This document shows, one piece after another, positions 42,652 through 51,392 of a stretch of DNA of 64,000 bases (positions are counted from its first letter, which is position 1; each line of letters begins with the position of its first letter). The notes below the pieces were generated by a model that saw only the letters and a list, made by a program, of their open reading frames with translations, ran no database searches and was not told the DNA's origin. The position numbers were made by a program, and so were the translations under genes. The stretch is taken from NCBI GenBank assembly GCA_016700055.1, contig CP064997.1, forward strand, positions 620,001 through 684,000, given 5' to 3'. The DNA is from Actinomycetota bacterium. Lineage in GTDB: Bacteria; Actinomycetota; Acidimicrobiia; Acidimicrobiales; Ilumatobacteraceae.

Positions 42652-44446
42652 CACCCCGAGCGACGCCGACGACCTCCCGCCGGCACTCTCGTCGATGTGG
42701 CGCGTGTGCAAGCTCGGCTACCGCCATGAGCCGCGGCTGATGGGAGTGGCGCTCGCCCTCGCGTTGGCCTCGGCGCTGCCCGACGCGCTGATCGCGCTGT
42801 GGCTGCAATGGCTCGGCGACGGCGTGATCGACGGTGACCGCACGAAGGTGCGCATTGCGGCCGTGGCGATCGGGCTCTCCGCCGCCGCCACCTGGTTCCT
42901 GAGCGTCGTCGCCACCCGCGTGCAGCGGCGCTTCCGCGACCGGGTGACCATCGCGCTCGAAGCGCACGTCGCGGGTCTTCAGGCGACCGTGGTCACGATC
43001 GAGCACCAGGAGCGCCCCGAGCTGCTCGACCGGTTGTCGGTGCTGCGCGATCAGGTCTTCGTCCTCGACCACATGTACATGAGCGTCTTCGCGACGCTCG
43101 GCTGGATGCTGCGGCTGGCGGTGACCGTGGTGCTGCTCGCGTCGATCCACCCGGCGCTCGTGCTGCTCGTCGCGTTCGCCCTGCCCACGGTGGGGACGTC
43201 GAGCTGGCGGCCGGCGGTGGAACGCGCCGTCGAGGAGCGCGGCGCGCCGGCCAAGCGGCTGGCCACCCACCTCTTCACCACCGCCACCACCGCCCCGCCC
43301 GGCAAGGAGGTGCGCGTCACCGGCATCGGCGGGCGTCTGGCCGGCGAGCGGCGGTCGGCGTGGGAGCGCTGGTACGGCCCGGTGGCCTCGGCCCGCAACA
43401 CGTCCGCGGTGTGGCACACCCTCGCCTGGGCGGTGTTCGGCGCCGGGTACGTCGGCGCGGTGGTGTTCGTCGCCGCCGGTATCGACGCCGGCCCGGGTGC
43501 GGTGCTGCTGCTGCTCGGTGCCGGGTTCCGGCTGTCGTCCTACATCGGCGCCACCGTCGGTGAGATCGGCTTCCTGCGCGGGATCTGGATGGACGGCTCG
43601 CGCCGCTTGGCCTGGCTGGAGGACTACGCCGCCGGCCGGCGACTCGGCGCCGACGCCGAGGTGCCGGACCGGATCGTGGACGGCATCTCGTTCGAGCACG
43701 TCTCGTTCGCGTATCCGGGCACGGACCGACTGGTGCTCGACGACGTGTCGCTCACCTTGCCGGCAGGCGCGGTGGTGGCCCTCGTCGGCGAGAACGGTGC
43801 CGGCAAGACGACGATGGTCAAGTTGCTCGCCAAGCTCTACGAACCGACCTCGGGACGGATCACCGTCGACGGCATCGCGCTCTCCCGGCTCCCCGCTGAT
43901 GCCTGGCGGGCCCGGCTCGCCGGCGCGTTCCAGGACTTCTTCCGCTTCGAGCTACAGGCGATGCAGACGGTCGGTCTCGGCGACGTGGCGCGCATCGAGG
44001 ACCGCGACGCCGTCGGCGCAGCCGTTCGGCGCGCGGGCGCCGAGGACGTCGTCGCGGGCTTGGGTCAGGGGCTCGACACCCAACTCGGGCCCACCTGGCC
44101 CGGCGGGGTCGACGTCAGCTTCGGACAGTGGCAGAAGCTCGCCCTCGGACGCGGCTTCATGCGGGAGGAGCCGCTGGTGCTGGTGCTCGACGAGCCGACG
44201 GCGTCGCTCGACGCCGAGACCGAACACGCGCTGTTCGAGCGGTACGCGGCAGGTGCACGTCAAGACACCGGCGCCGGCGGGATCACGATCCTCGTGTCAC
44301 ACCGCTTCTCGACGGTGAGGATGGCCGACCTGATCGTGCTCCTCGACGGAGCGCGCGTGGTCGAGGTCGGCTCCCACGACGAGCTGATGGCGCGACGCGG
44401 CCAGTACGCCGAGCTCTACGAGATCCAGGCGGCTGCCTACCGCTGA
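42638..44446 (+). CDS. ABC exporter half-transporter (second of pair 1) with altered signature motif
   Basis: A 602-residue ABC half-transporter. Walker A 'VGENGAGKTTMVK', Walker B 'VLVLDEPTASLDA' and the switch His in 'LVSHRFSTVRMAD' are intact, but the signature reads 'VSFGQWQKLALGRGF': the usual SGGQ is SFGQ. In a heterodimer this would weaken one of the two ATP sites. ATG 42638 lies within the end of the preceding gene, 14 bp overlap. It is followed by an 86-bp gap carrying the YceI promoter. Confidence 0.9.
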   Translation: MSSRDTPSDADDLPPALSSMWRVCKLGYRHEPRLMGVALALALASALPDALIALWLQWLGDGVIDGDRTKVRIAAVAIGLSAAATWFLSVVATRVQRRFRDRVTIALEAHVAGLQATVVTIEHQERPELLDRLSVLRDQVFVLDHMYMSVFATLGWMLRLAVTVVLLASIHPALVLLVAFALPTVGTSSWRPAVERAVEERGAPAKRLATHLFTTATTAPPGKEVRVTGIGGRLAGERRSAWERWYGPVASARNTSAVWHTLAWAVFGAGYVGAVVFVAAGIDAGPGAVLLLLGAGFRLSSYIGATVGEIGFLRGIWMDGSRRLAWLEDYAAGRRLGADAEVPDRIVDGISFEHVSFAYPGTDRLVLDDVSLTLPAGAVVALVGENGAGKTTMVKLLAKLYEPTSGRITVDGIALSRLPADAWRARLAGAFQDFFRFELQAMQTVGLGDVARIEDRDAVGAAVRRAGAEDVVAGLGQGLDTQLGPTWPGGVDVSFGQWQKLALGRGFMREEPLVLVLDEPTASLDAETEHALFERYAAGARQDTGAGGITILVSHRFSTVRMADLIVLLDGARVVEVGSHDELMARRGQYAELYEIQAAAYR

Positions 44447-44455
44447 TCGAACGAT

Positions 44456-44504
44456 GTGGTTGATATGTCAATGATCTCTGCTATGATGTTGACAGATCAA
44501 CCAC
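44456..44504 (+). promoter_or_regulatory. YceI promoter with two MarR-type operator sites
   Basis: TTGATA (44460-44465) and TATGAT (44482-44487) form a strong -35/-10 pair with a 16-nt spacer. TTGATATGTCAA (44460-44471) overlaps the -35 and TTGACAGATCAA (44489-44500) covers the expected start of transcription; both fit TTGA-N4-TCAA, typical of MarR sites. The wider arms 44456-44471 and 44489-44504 are inverted repeats matching 15 of 16. Confidence 0.7.
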
Positions 44505-44532
44505 CACCACACGAGGAACACCCAGGAGTCAG

Positions 44533-45102
44533 ATGATGAGCACCACCGATGTCAGCACCGCCGTCGCCACCGGCACCTATGCGATCGACCCGACCCACAG
44601 CCGGATCGGCTTCGTCGCCCGCCACGCCATGGTCTCCAAGGTGCGCGGCTCGTTCGACGAGTTCGAGGGCGCCGGGCATTTCGACGCCGAGCAGCCGTCC
44701 AACTCGTCGCTCGCCGTCACGATCCAGACCACCAGCATCGACACCCGCAACGCCGACCGTGACGAGCACCTGCGCGGCAACGACTTCTTCGACATGGCCA
44801 ACTACCCGACGATCCGGTTCGCGAGCACCGCGGTCGAGGCCGTCGACGCCGCCACGTTCCGGGTGACCGGCGACCTGACGATCAAGGCCACCACCAAGCC
44901 GGTGACGTTCGAGCTCGAGCTGACCGGCACCGCCGTCGACCCGTGGGGCAACACGCGCCTCGGCCTCGAGGGCGCCACGGTGGTCAGCCGCAAGGAGTGG
45001 GGGCTCACCTGGAACGCCGCGCTCGACGCCGGCGGCGTGCTCATCGGCGACAAGGTCACGCTCGAGTTCGAGGTCTCGGCGATCAAGACCTCCGACGCCT
45101 GA
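44533..45102 (+). CDS. YceI-family lipid-binding protein
   Basis: A 189-residue YceI-like lipocalin-fold protein: 'YAIDPTHSRIGFVARHAMVS', 'GHFDAEQPSNSSLAVTIQTT', 'YPTIRFASTAVEAVD' and 'GDLTIKATTKPVTFELELTG' are the family hallmarks. It lacks a signal peptide, so this is the cytoplasmic type. Family members bind polyisoprenoid-like lipids. The start is ATG 44533 or 44536. Two MarR-type sites flank the promoter. Confidence 0.92.
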   Translation: MMSTTDVSTAVATGTYAIDPTHSRIGFVARHAMVSKVRGSFDEFEGAGHFDAEQPSNSSLAVTIQTTSIDTRNADRDEHLRGNDFFDMANYPTIRFASTAVEAVDAATFRVTGDLTIKATTKPVTFELELTGTAVDPWGNTRLGLEGATVVSRKEWGLTWNAALDAGGVLIGDKVTLEFEVSAIKTSDA

Positions 45103-45117
45103 CGCGCGGGAGCCGAC

Positions 45118-45927
45118 TTGAGCGACACCTCCCCCGCCGTCGTCATGCCAGCGGTGTTCGTCGGGCACGGCAGCCCGACGAACACCCTGGAGCACAACCG
45201 CTACACGCAGAGCTGGCACGACTTCGGGCGCTCCGTGCCCGCCCCGCGAGCGATCCTCGCGGTGTCGGCGCACTGGTACGTCAACTCCACGGCGGTCACC
45301 GCGATGACCCGGCCGCGGACGATCCACGACTTCTACGGGTTCCCCGACGAGCTGTTCGCCTTCCAGTACCCCGCTCCGGGTGATCCGGAGCTGGCCGGCG
45401 AGATCGTCGAGCTCGTCAAGCCCAACTGGGTGGGCGAGGACCACGACAGCTGGGGTCTCGACCACGGCACGTGGTCCGTGCTCGCTCACATGTTCCCCGG
45501 AGCCGACGTGCCGGTGGTGCAGCTCTCCGTCGACGCGAGCAAGGACGCGGAGTACCACGTCCGCCTCGGCGCTGCTCTCGCCCCCCTGCGCGAGCGCGGC
45601 GTGCTCGTGATGGCGAGCGGCAACGTCGTGCACAACTTGCGCATGATCCGCTGGGACCAGCCGGACGCGGCGTTCGACTGGGCGCGGTCGTTCGACGAGC
45701 TGGCCAGCACGCTGATGGCCGATCGTCCCGGTGACATCGCCTCGCTCACCGACCACCCGAGCTACGCCCTCGCCGCACCGACGCCCGACCACCTGCTCCC
45801 CCTCTATTACGTCGCCGGGATGGCCGCCGCTGCCGGCGAGACCACCGAGGTGATGATCGGCGGCTACCAGATGGGCTCGCTGTCGATGACCAGCCACGTG
45901 CTGAACGGACCGCCGCACGCCGTGTGA
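45118..45927 (+). CDS. Extradiol dioxygenase, 4,5-DOPA-dioxygenase type (YgiD-like)
   Basis: A 269-residue class III extradiol ring-cleavage enzyme: 'VFVGHGSPTNTLEHNRYTQS', 'ILAVSAHWYVNST', 'WGLDHGTWSVLAHMFPG', 'GSGNVVHNL'-like 'ASGNVVHNLRMI' and the C-terminal 'EVMIGGYQMGSLSMTSH' supply the His and Glu metal ligands. It is expected to cleave a catechol such as DOPA, though the true substrate is unknown. TTG 45118 is the likely start, 15 bp after yceI; the two may be co-transcribed. Confidence 0.88.
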   Translation: MSDTSPAVVMPAVFVGHGSPTNTLEHNRYTQSWHDFGRSVPAPRAILAVSAHWYVNSTAVTAMTRPRTIHDFYGFPDELFAFQYPAPGDPELAGEIVELVKPNWVGEDHDSWGLDHGTWSVLAHMFPGADVPVVQLSVDASKDAEYHVRLGAALAPLRERGVLVMASGNVVHNLRMIRWDQPDAAFDWARSFDELASTLMADRPGDIASLTDHPSYALAAPTPDHLLPLYYVAGMAAAAGETTEVMIGGYQMGSLSMTSHVLNGPPHAV

Positions 45928-45931
45928 CCCC

Positions 45932-45950
45932 TGTCCGCCAACGGCGGACA
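45932..45950. terminator. Hairpin after the ygiD-like gene
   Basis: TGTCCGCC (45932-45939) and GGCGGACA (45943-45950) form an 8-bp stem with a 3-nt loop just 4 nt after the stop codon. There is no T-run, but position supports a terminator between the dioxygenase gene and nspC. Confidence 0.55.
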
Positions 45951-45979
45951 CGTGGGGAATCGCGCCGGGCGGTGCCACG

Positions 45980-47095
45980 ATGTCGGCCGTGGATTTGCCG
46001 GCCACCCCCTAATACCTCGTCGACGAGGCCCGCCTCCTCGACAACCTGCTCGTCGTCGACCGCGTCCGCGAGCTCTGTGGGGCCAAGTCGGTACTCGCGT
46101 TGAAGTGCTTCTCCACGTGGTCCGTGTTCGGCCTCTTGCGTGAGCACCTCGACGGCAGCACGAGCAGCTCGCTCTACGAGGCGAGACTCGGCAACGAGGA
46201 GCTGGGCAAGGAGGTGCACGCCTACTGCGTGGCCTTCTCTCGCGACGAGGTGGCCGCGGTCGCCGAGTTCGCCGACAAGGTGATCTTCAACTCGGCGTCA
46301 CAGCTCGACGCGCACCGCGACCTCGTCGAGCACCTCGACGTCGGCATCCGCGTGAACCCCGGCATCAGCCACTCGCACTTCGACCTCGCCGATCCGGCGC
46401 GGCGGTACTCCCGCCTCGGAGTCTGCGACGCGGCCGAGCTGGCCCGCGTGGCACCGCTGGTGAACGGCCTGATGTTCCACTTCAACTGCGAGAACGACGA
46501 CGCCGCGAGCGTGTGCAGCTCGATCGAGTCGATCGGGGAGCGATTCGCCGAAGTGCTCGAAGCGGTGCAGTGGGTGAGCCTCGGCGGTGGCATCGCGTTC
46601 ACGAATCCGGGCTACCCGTTGGAGCAGCTGTGCACGGCGTTGAAGTCGTTCGGCGAGCGCTTCGGCGTGCAGGTGTACCTGGAGCCCGGCGAGGCGGTGG
46701 TGACGTCGACCGCCGAACTGGTGACCACCGTGCTCGACGTGGTGCACAACGAGCTCGACATCGCCGTCGTCGACGCCTCGCTCGAGGCGCACATGCTCGA
46801 CCACCTCATCTACCGCACGACGCCACGGATCGCGGCCCCGGCCGCGGGGCCTTACGCCACGATCATCGCCGGGCGCACGTGCCTCGCCGGTGACGTGTTC
46901 GGCGAGCACCGCCTGGCCAGGCGCCTCAGCGTGGGTGACGAGGTGCGCGTCGCCGACGCGGCCGGATACACGATGGTGAAGACCACCTGGTTCAACGGGT
47001 TGCCGATGCCGAGCATCGCCGTCCGCCGCCTCGACGGCACGATCGACGTGGTGCGCCGGTTCGGCTACGAGGACTTCAAGCGCAGCCTCTCGTGA
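45980..47095 (+). pseudogene. nspC: Carboxynorspermidine decarboxylase with an in-frame stop at codon 11
   Basis: From ATG 45980 the frame encodes 'MSAVDLPATP', then TAA at 46010-46012, then 'YLVDEARLLDNLLVVD' and an otherwise intact 360-residue enzyme. In the family the motif is TP-Y/F-Y/F, so the stop replaces a Tyr/Phe codon; TAC to TAA is one base. The PLP lysine is in 'LALKCFSTWSVFG' (about residue 42) and 'FNCEN', 'VSLGGGIAF', 'LEPGEAVVTST' and 'SAGYTMVK'-like 'DAAGYTMVKTTWFNG' are intact. A start at TTG 46100 would put that lysine at residue 2 and lose the first strand. It is either a recent nonsense allele, a sequencing error or read-through. It pairs with the dehydrogenase downstream. 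Confidence 0.8.
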
Positions 47096-47156
47096 AGCTC
47101 GTGACGGGAATCGTGGACGTGATCTCGAACGGAACCGTGAAGGGAAGGTGGACGCA

Positions 47157-48503
47157 ATGCGACAGAACGTGCTGATCGTCGGTGCCGGCGGCGTCGCGCA
47201 CGTCGCGGCCCACAAGGCAGCGATGGCCAACGACGTCCTCGGAGACATCTGCATCGCGTCACGCACCCTGGCCAAGTGCGACGACATCATCGAGAGCGTC
47301 CGGCGCCTCGGCCACGTCCGTGACGAGAGCAAGCGGCTGCACAGCCGCCGACTCGACGCGCTCGACGTCGCCGCGACGGCGGCGCTCATTCGCGAGACGC
47401 GGTCGGAGATCGTGGTCAACCTCGGATCGGCATTCGTCAACATGGCCGTGCTCGAGGCGTGCATCGAGACCGGCGCGGCCTACATCGACACCGCGATCCA
47501 CGAGGACCCCGACAAGGTCTGCGAAGACCCGCCCTGGTACGCGAACTACGAGTGGAAGCGCAAGGACCGCTGCGCGGAGCGGGGCATCACGGCGATCCTC
47601 GGGGCGGGCTTCGACCCCGGCGTCGTCAACGCCTACTGCGCCCTCGCGGCCAAGCGCTACTTCGACACGATCGACACCATCGACATCCTCGACGTCAACG
47701 CCGGCAGCCACGGCAGGTACTTCGCGACGAACTTCGACCCGGAGATCAACTTCCGTGAGTTCGTGAAGGTGTGGACGTGGATCGACCGTGACTGGGTGGA
47801 GTACCCGACGCACGCCGTCAAGCGGGTGTGGGACTTTCCGGTGGTCGGCGAGCAGCCCGTCTACCTGAACGGCCACGACGAGCTGCACTCGCTGTACAAG
47901 AACGTCGACGCGAACAGCATCAGGTTCTGGATGGGCTTCGGCGACCACTACATCAACGTCTTCACCGTGCTGCGCACGCTGGGGCTGCTGTCACACCTGC
48001 CGGTGACGCTCAGCACCGGCCAAGAGGTGGTGCCGCTCAAGGTGGTGAAGGCGTTGCTCCCCGACCCGCAGACGCTCGCCCCCGGCTACACCGGCAAGAC
48101 GTGCATCGGCAACGTGGTCAAGGGCGAGAAGGACGGCGCGCCGCGGGAGGTCTTCGTATACCAGGTCTCCGACCACGCGCAGGCGTACGCAGAGGTCGAG
48201 TCGCAGGGCATCAGCTACACCGCCGGCGTCCCTCCGGTGGCCGCGGCCATCCTGGTCGCGCAGGGCACGTGGGATGCGAAGACGATGGTCAACGTCGAAG
48301 AGCTCGACCCCGAGCCGTTCATCGACCTGCTCGACCGCATCGGCTTGCCGACCGAGGTGCTGGAGATCGAGCCCGACAGCGCGGCCTCGTTCGACGGCAC
48401 GGTGCGCGACCTCGCGGACGAGCTCGAGCTGTCGACCGCGACCGTCACGGTCTCTGCGGCCGATCCGATGATCGCCGTTCGCCGCCCACGTGAGAAGGGG
48501 TGA
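47157..48503 (+). CDS. Carboxynorspermidine / carboxyspermidine dehydrogenase (saccharopine-dehydrogenase-like)
   Basis: A 448-residue enzyme with the NAD(P)-binding motif 'VLIVGAGGVAHVAAHKAA' at the N-terminus and, further on, 'AYIDTAIHEDPDKVCEDPPW', 'ILGAGFDPGVVNAYC' and 'DVNAGSHGRYFATNFDPEIN', all typical of carboxynorspermidine dehydrogenases. It condenses aspartate semialdehyde with a diamine to give carboxy(nor)spermidine, which NspC decarboxylates. ATG 47157 has AAGGGAAGG at good spacing; GTG 47148 is possible. It shares a transcription unit with the interrupted nspC. The convergent GNAT gene overlaps its end by 59 bp. Confidence 0.92.
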   Translation: MRQNVLIVGAGGVAHVAAHKAAMANDVLGDICIASRTLAKCDDIIESVRRLGHVRDESKRLHSRRLDALDVAATAALIRETRSEIVVNLGSAFVNMAVLEACIETGAAYIDTAIHEDPDKVCEDPPWYANYEWKRKDRCAERGITAILGAGFDPGVVNAYCALAAKRYFDTIDTIDILDVNAGSHGRYFATNFDPEINFREFVKVWTWIDRDWVEYPTHAVKRVWDFPVVGEQPVYLNGHDELHSLYKNVDANSIRFWMGFGDHYINVFTVLRTLGLLSHLPVTLSTGQEVVPLKVVKALLPDPQTLAPGYTGKTCIGNVVKGEKDGAPREVFVYQVSDHAQAYAEVESQGISYTAGVPPVAAAILVAQGTWDAKTMVNVEELDPEPFIDLLDRIGLPTEVLEIEPDSAASFDGTVRDLADELELSTATVTVSAADPMIAVRRPREKG

Positions 48504-49032
48504 TCCGCCACGCGCAGTCGATGCCCATCTCGCCGGGAGCGTCGACGGGTTTAGGCGTCTCCGCCACGAGCGTGTAGCCGAGCGAGCGGGGCACTCCCCC
48601 ACTGGCCACGTTCGCGCGGTCGTGGTGGATCTCGACCGCCTCGATCTCCGCCAGCGCCAGCGCGACGGAGGTGAGCGCACCGGAGACCTCGGTGGCGTAG
48701 CCACGCCTGACGTGGTCGGCGTGCACCCAGTAGCCGATCTCGAGCACGCCCGGCCCGCGGCGGTGGTGCAGGCCCGTGCCGCCGACCACGTCGCCGTCGC
48801 GGAAGATGCCGTACACGGCGTCGCCGCCGGCCTCACGGGACACCCGCCAGCCGGCGAACAGCGCCAGCCGGCGGTCACGGTCGAGCGGTTCGTCGCCCGC
48901 CCAGGGCATCCAGGGTCGGAGGTGGTCGAGGCTCTCGGTGATCGCGACCGCCAGCGCGTCGACGTCGTCGTCACGCCAGAGGCGCAGCACCAACCGCTCC
49001 GTCTCCACCACCTCTGGCAGCAGCGTCATCAC
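48445..49032 (-). CDS. GNAT-family N-acetyltransferase (RimJ/RimL-like)
   Basis: A 195-residue acetyltransferase with 'ETERLVLRLWRDDDVDALAV' at the N-terminus, 'LEIGYWVHADHVRRGYATEV' as the acetyl-CoA-binding strand and helix (the usual Q/RxxGxA/G becomes RRGYAT), and 'HHDRANVASGGVPRSLGY'. It probably acetylates an N-terminus or small amine. The end overlaps the convergent dehydrogenase gene by 59 bp. The promoter is shared with the divergent TetR gene. Confidence 0.83.
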   Translation of the reverse strand: MMTLLPEVVETERLVLRLWRDDDVDALAVAITESLDHLRPWMPWAGDEPLDRDRRLALFAGWRVSREAGGDAVYGIFRDGDVVGGTGLHHRRGPGVLEIGYWVHADHVRRGYATEVSGALTSVALALAEIEAVEIHHDRANVASGGVPRSLGYTLVAETPKPVDAPGEMGIDCAWRITPSHVGGERRSSDRPQRP

Positions 49033-49058
49033 CTCACAGTACTTGTCCTCCGATCGAG

Positions 49059-49076
49059 TGAGTGAGTGCTCACTCA
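49059..49076. promoter_or_regulatory. TetR operator palindrome
   Basis: TGAGTGAGTGCTCACTCA is an 18-bp palindrome: perfect 8-bp arms around a 2-bp centre. It lies 16-34 nt before the TetR gene start and between the divergent GNAT and TetR-ABC transcription units, the standard place for TetR autoregulation. Confidence 0.75.
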
Positions 49077-49092
49077 GTTATCCTTCCGGCCG

Positions 49093-49659
49093 ATGCCGTC
49101 GATCGCCCCACCCCACCGCCGGGCCGCGCCGCTGCCTCCGGAGGCGAGGCGGGCGGCGATCATCGACGCCGTCTTGCCGCTGCTCGTCACGCACGGCGAG
49201 TCCGTCACCACCCGCCAGCTCGCCCAGGCGGCCGGCATCGCCGAGGGCACCATCTTCAACGTCTTCGCCGACAAGGACGAGCTGCTCGCCGCAGCGGTGG
49301 CCAAAGCGCTCGACCCCGAGCCGTTCGAGCTCGCCATCGGCGCCATCTCCACCTCGGCCCCGTTCGAGCAGCGTCTGACAGAGGCGACGCTGCTGCTCCA
49401 ACACCGCATCGTCGACATCTGGCGCCTGGTTTCGAGCATCGGGAGACGAGAGCAGATCGAAGGCCCCCTCCCCGACAGCCCCGCTCTCACCGAGCTGTTC
49501 GTCTCGGTCCGCCGGCACCTCAGCGTCGAACCCGGCGAAGCTGCCCGGCTGCTGCGGGCCCTGACCCTGTCGCTGACCCATCCGATGCTCGCCGCCTCGC
49601 CGGCTCCGGCGGCACGGATCGTCGACGTGTTCCTCCACGGCGTGGGGAGGCGGAGATGA
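49093..49659 (+). CDS. TetR-family regulator of the ABC exporter operon
   Basis: A 188-residue TetR regulator with the helix-turn-helix 'VTTRQLAQAAGIAEGTIFNV' and 'FADKDELLAAAV'. It is coupled by ATGA overlap to the first ABC gene and preceded by an 18-bp palindrome (49059-49076), so it very likely represses TetR-ABC-ABC and is released by an exported compound. ATG 49093 is chosen over ATG/ATG-like 49066, which lies inside the operator. Confidence 0.92.
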   Translation: MPSIAPPHRRAAPLPPEARRAAIIDAVLPLLVTHGESVTTRQLAQAAGIAEGTIFNVFADKDELLAAAVAKALDPEPFELAIGAISTSAPFEQRLTEATLLLQHRIVDIWRLVSSIGRREQIEGPLPDSPALTELFVSVRRHLSVEPGEAARLLRALTLSLTHPMLAASPAPAARIVDVFLHGVGRRR

Positions 49660-51392
49660 GCCTGCGCCAGCTGCTGCGGAGCCACCTCGGCCCGTACCGC
49701 GCCGTGCTGCTCGCGGTGGTCGTGCTGCAGGCGATCCAGACCACCGCCACGCTGATCCTGCCGTCGCTCAACGCCGACATCATCGACAAGGGCGTGCTCA
49801 CCGGGGACAACGGCTACATCTGGCGGGTGGGCGGAGTCATGCTCGCGATCTCGCTGGTGCAGGTCGTCTTCGCGGCGTGGGCCGTCTGGTACGGCGCGCG
49901 TGCGGCGATGGGGTTCGGCCGCGACGTGAGGCGTGACCTCTTCCACCAGGTGACCAGCTACTCCGCCCGCGAGGTGGGCACCTTCGGCGCACCCTCGTTG
50001 ATCACGCGCATCACGAACGACGTGCAACAGGTGCAGACACTCGTGGTGATGGCGACGACGATGATGATCGCCGCACCGCTGACGATGGTCATCGGCATGG
50101 TGCTGGCCATCCGTGAGGACGCCGGCCTCTCCGTGGTGCTGGCCATCGCCATACCCGCCGCGGTGCTCATCCTCGGCATCGTCATCGTGCAGATGGTGCC
50201 GGCGTTCCGGCTGATGCAGGTGCGCATCGACCGGGTGAACGCGGTGCTGCGCGAGCAGATCACCGGCATCAGGGTGGTGCGGGCGTTCGTGCGTGAACCG
50301 GAAGAGGCGAAGCGCTTCGCCGGCGCCAACGCCGAGCTCACCGAGGTGTCGCTGCGCGCCGGGCGGCTGATGTCGCTCATGTTCCCCACCGTCGGGCTGG
50401 TGATGAACATGTCCAGCCTGGCCGTGATCTGGGTCGGCGCCGACCGCATCGGCAACGGCAGCATGCAGATCGGATCCCTGGTCGCCTACCTCACCTACGT
50501 CGTGCAGATCCTGATGGCGGTCGTGATGGTGACGCTGATGGTGTCGTGGATCCCCCGCGCCGGCGTCGCCGCCGAGCGGATCGTCGAGGTGCTCGACACC
50601 GAGTCGTCGGTGCGTGCCCCCGCGAACCCGGTCACCGCCGTGGCCGAGCGGGGCACCGTCGAGTTCCGCGACGTCGGGTTCTCGTACCCCGGCGCCGAGC
50701 ACCCCGTGCTCAGCCATGTCTCGTTCCGCGTCCACACCGGCCAGACGACGGCGATCATCGGCAGCACAGGCGCCGGGAAGACGACGATCGCGAACCTGAT
50801 CGTGCGCCTGTTCGACGCCACCGAAGGCGCCGTACTGGTGAACGGCGTCGACGTGCGTGAGCTCGACCCGACGCTGCTCTGGGGCAACGTCGGCTACGTG
50901 CCCCAGAAGGCCTACCTGTTCTCGGGGACGGTCGCCACCAACCTGCGCTTCGGGCGACCCGACGCCACCGATGCCCAGTTGTGGGAGGCGCTCGACATCG
51001 CCCAGGCGTCGGGGTTCGTGCGCGCAATGCCCGACGGCCTCGACAGCGAGATCACCCAGGGCGGCGGCAACGTGTCGGGCGGGCAGCGCCAACGCCTGTC
51101 GATCGCGCGCGCGCTGGTGGTGCGACCCGACATCTACGTGTTCGACGACTCGTTCTCGGCGCTCGACCTGGCCACCGACGCCCGGCTACGCGCCGCTCTT
51201 GCGCCGCACACCGCCGAAGCCGCGGTGGTCGTCGTCGCGCAGCGGGTGTCCACGATCCGCGACGCCGACCAGATCGTGGTGCTGGAGGACGGCGAGGTGA
51301 TCGGCATCGGTACCCACGACGACCTGGTGCGTACGTGCCCGACCTACGCCGAGATCGTCGAATCGCAGTACGGCGAGGGGTCGGCGGCATGA
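49656..51392 (+). CDS. ABC exporter half-transporter with degenerate Walker B (pair 2, subunit 1)
   Basis: A 578-residue half-transporter. The membrane domain has six helices ('VVVLQAIQTTATLILPSLNA' is the first). In the ATPase, Walker A 'IGSTGAGKTTIAN' and the signature 'VSGGQRQRLSIARAL' are intact, but Walker B reads 'IYVFDDSFSALDL': the catalytic Glu is Asp, and the switch His is Gln in 'VVAQRVSTI'. These changes define the degenerate half of heterodimeric multidrug exporters (TM287/288- or BmrCD-like). Confidence 0.92.
   Translation: MSLRQLLRSHLGPYRAVLLAVVVLQAIQTTATLILPSLNADIIDKGVLTGDNGYIWRVGGVMLAISLVQVVFAAWAVWYGARAAMGFGRDVRRDLFHQVTSYSAREVGTFGAPSLITRITNDVQQVQTLVVMATTMMIAAPLTMVIGMVLAIREDAGLSVVLAIAIPAAVLILGIVIVQMVPAFRLMQVRIDRVNAVLREQITGIRVVRAFVREPEEAKRFAGANAELTEVSLRAGRLMSLMFPTVGLVMNMSSLAVIWVGADRIGNGSMQIGSLVAYLTYVVQILMAVVMVTLMVSWIPRAGVAAERIVEVLDTESSVRAPANPVTAVAERGTVEFRDVGFSYPGAEHPVLSHVSFRVHTGQTTAIIGSTGAGKTTIANLIVRLFDATEGAVLVNGVDVRELDPTLLWGNVGYVPQKAYLFSGTVATNLRFGRPDATDAQLWEALDIAQASGFVRAMPDGLDSEITQGGGNVSGGQRQRLSIARALVVRPDIYVFDDSFSALDLATDARLRAALAPHTAEAAVVVVAQRVSTIRDADQIVVLEDGEVIGIGTHDDLVRTCPTYAEIVESQYGEGSAA

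Noticed and set aside
46010..46012. Programmed recoding (selenocysteine or pyrrolysine) at the nspC stop
   Set aside because: The codon is TAA, which is not used for selenocysteine (TGA) or pyrrolysine (TAG), and the family has Tyr/Phe at this position.
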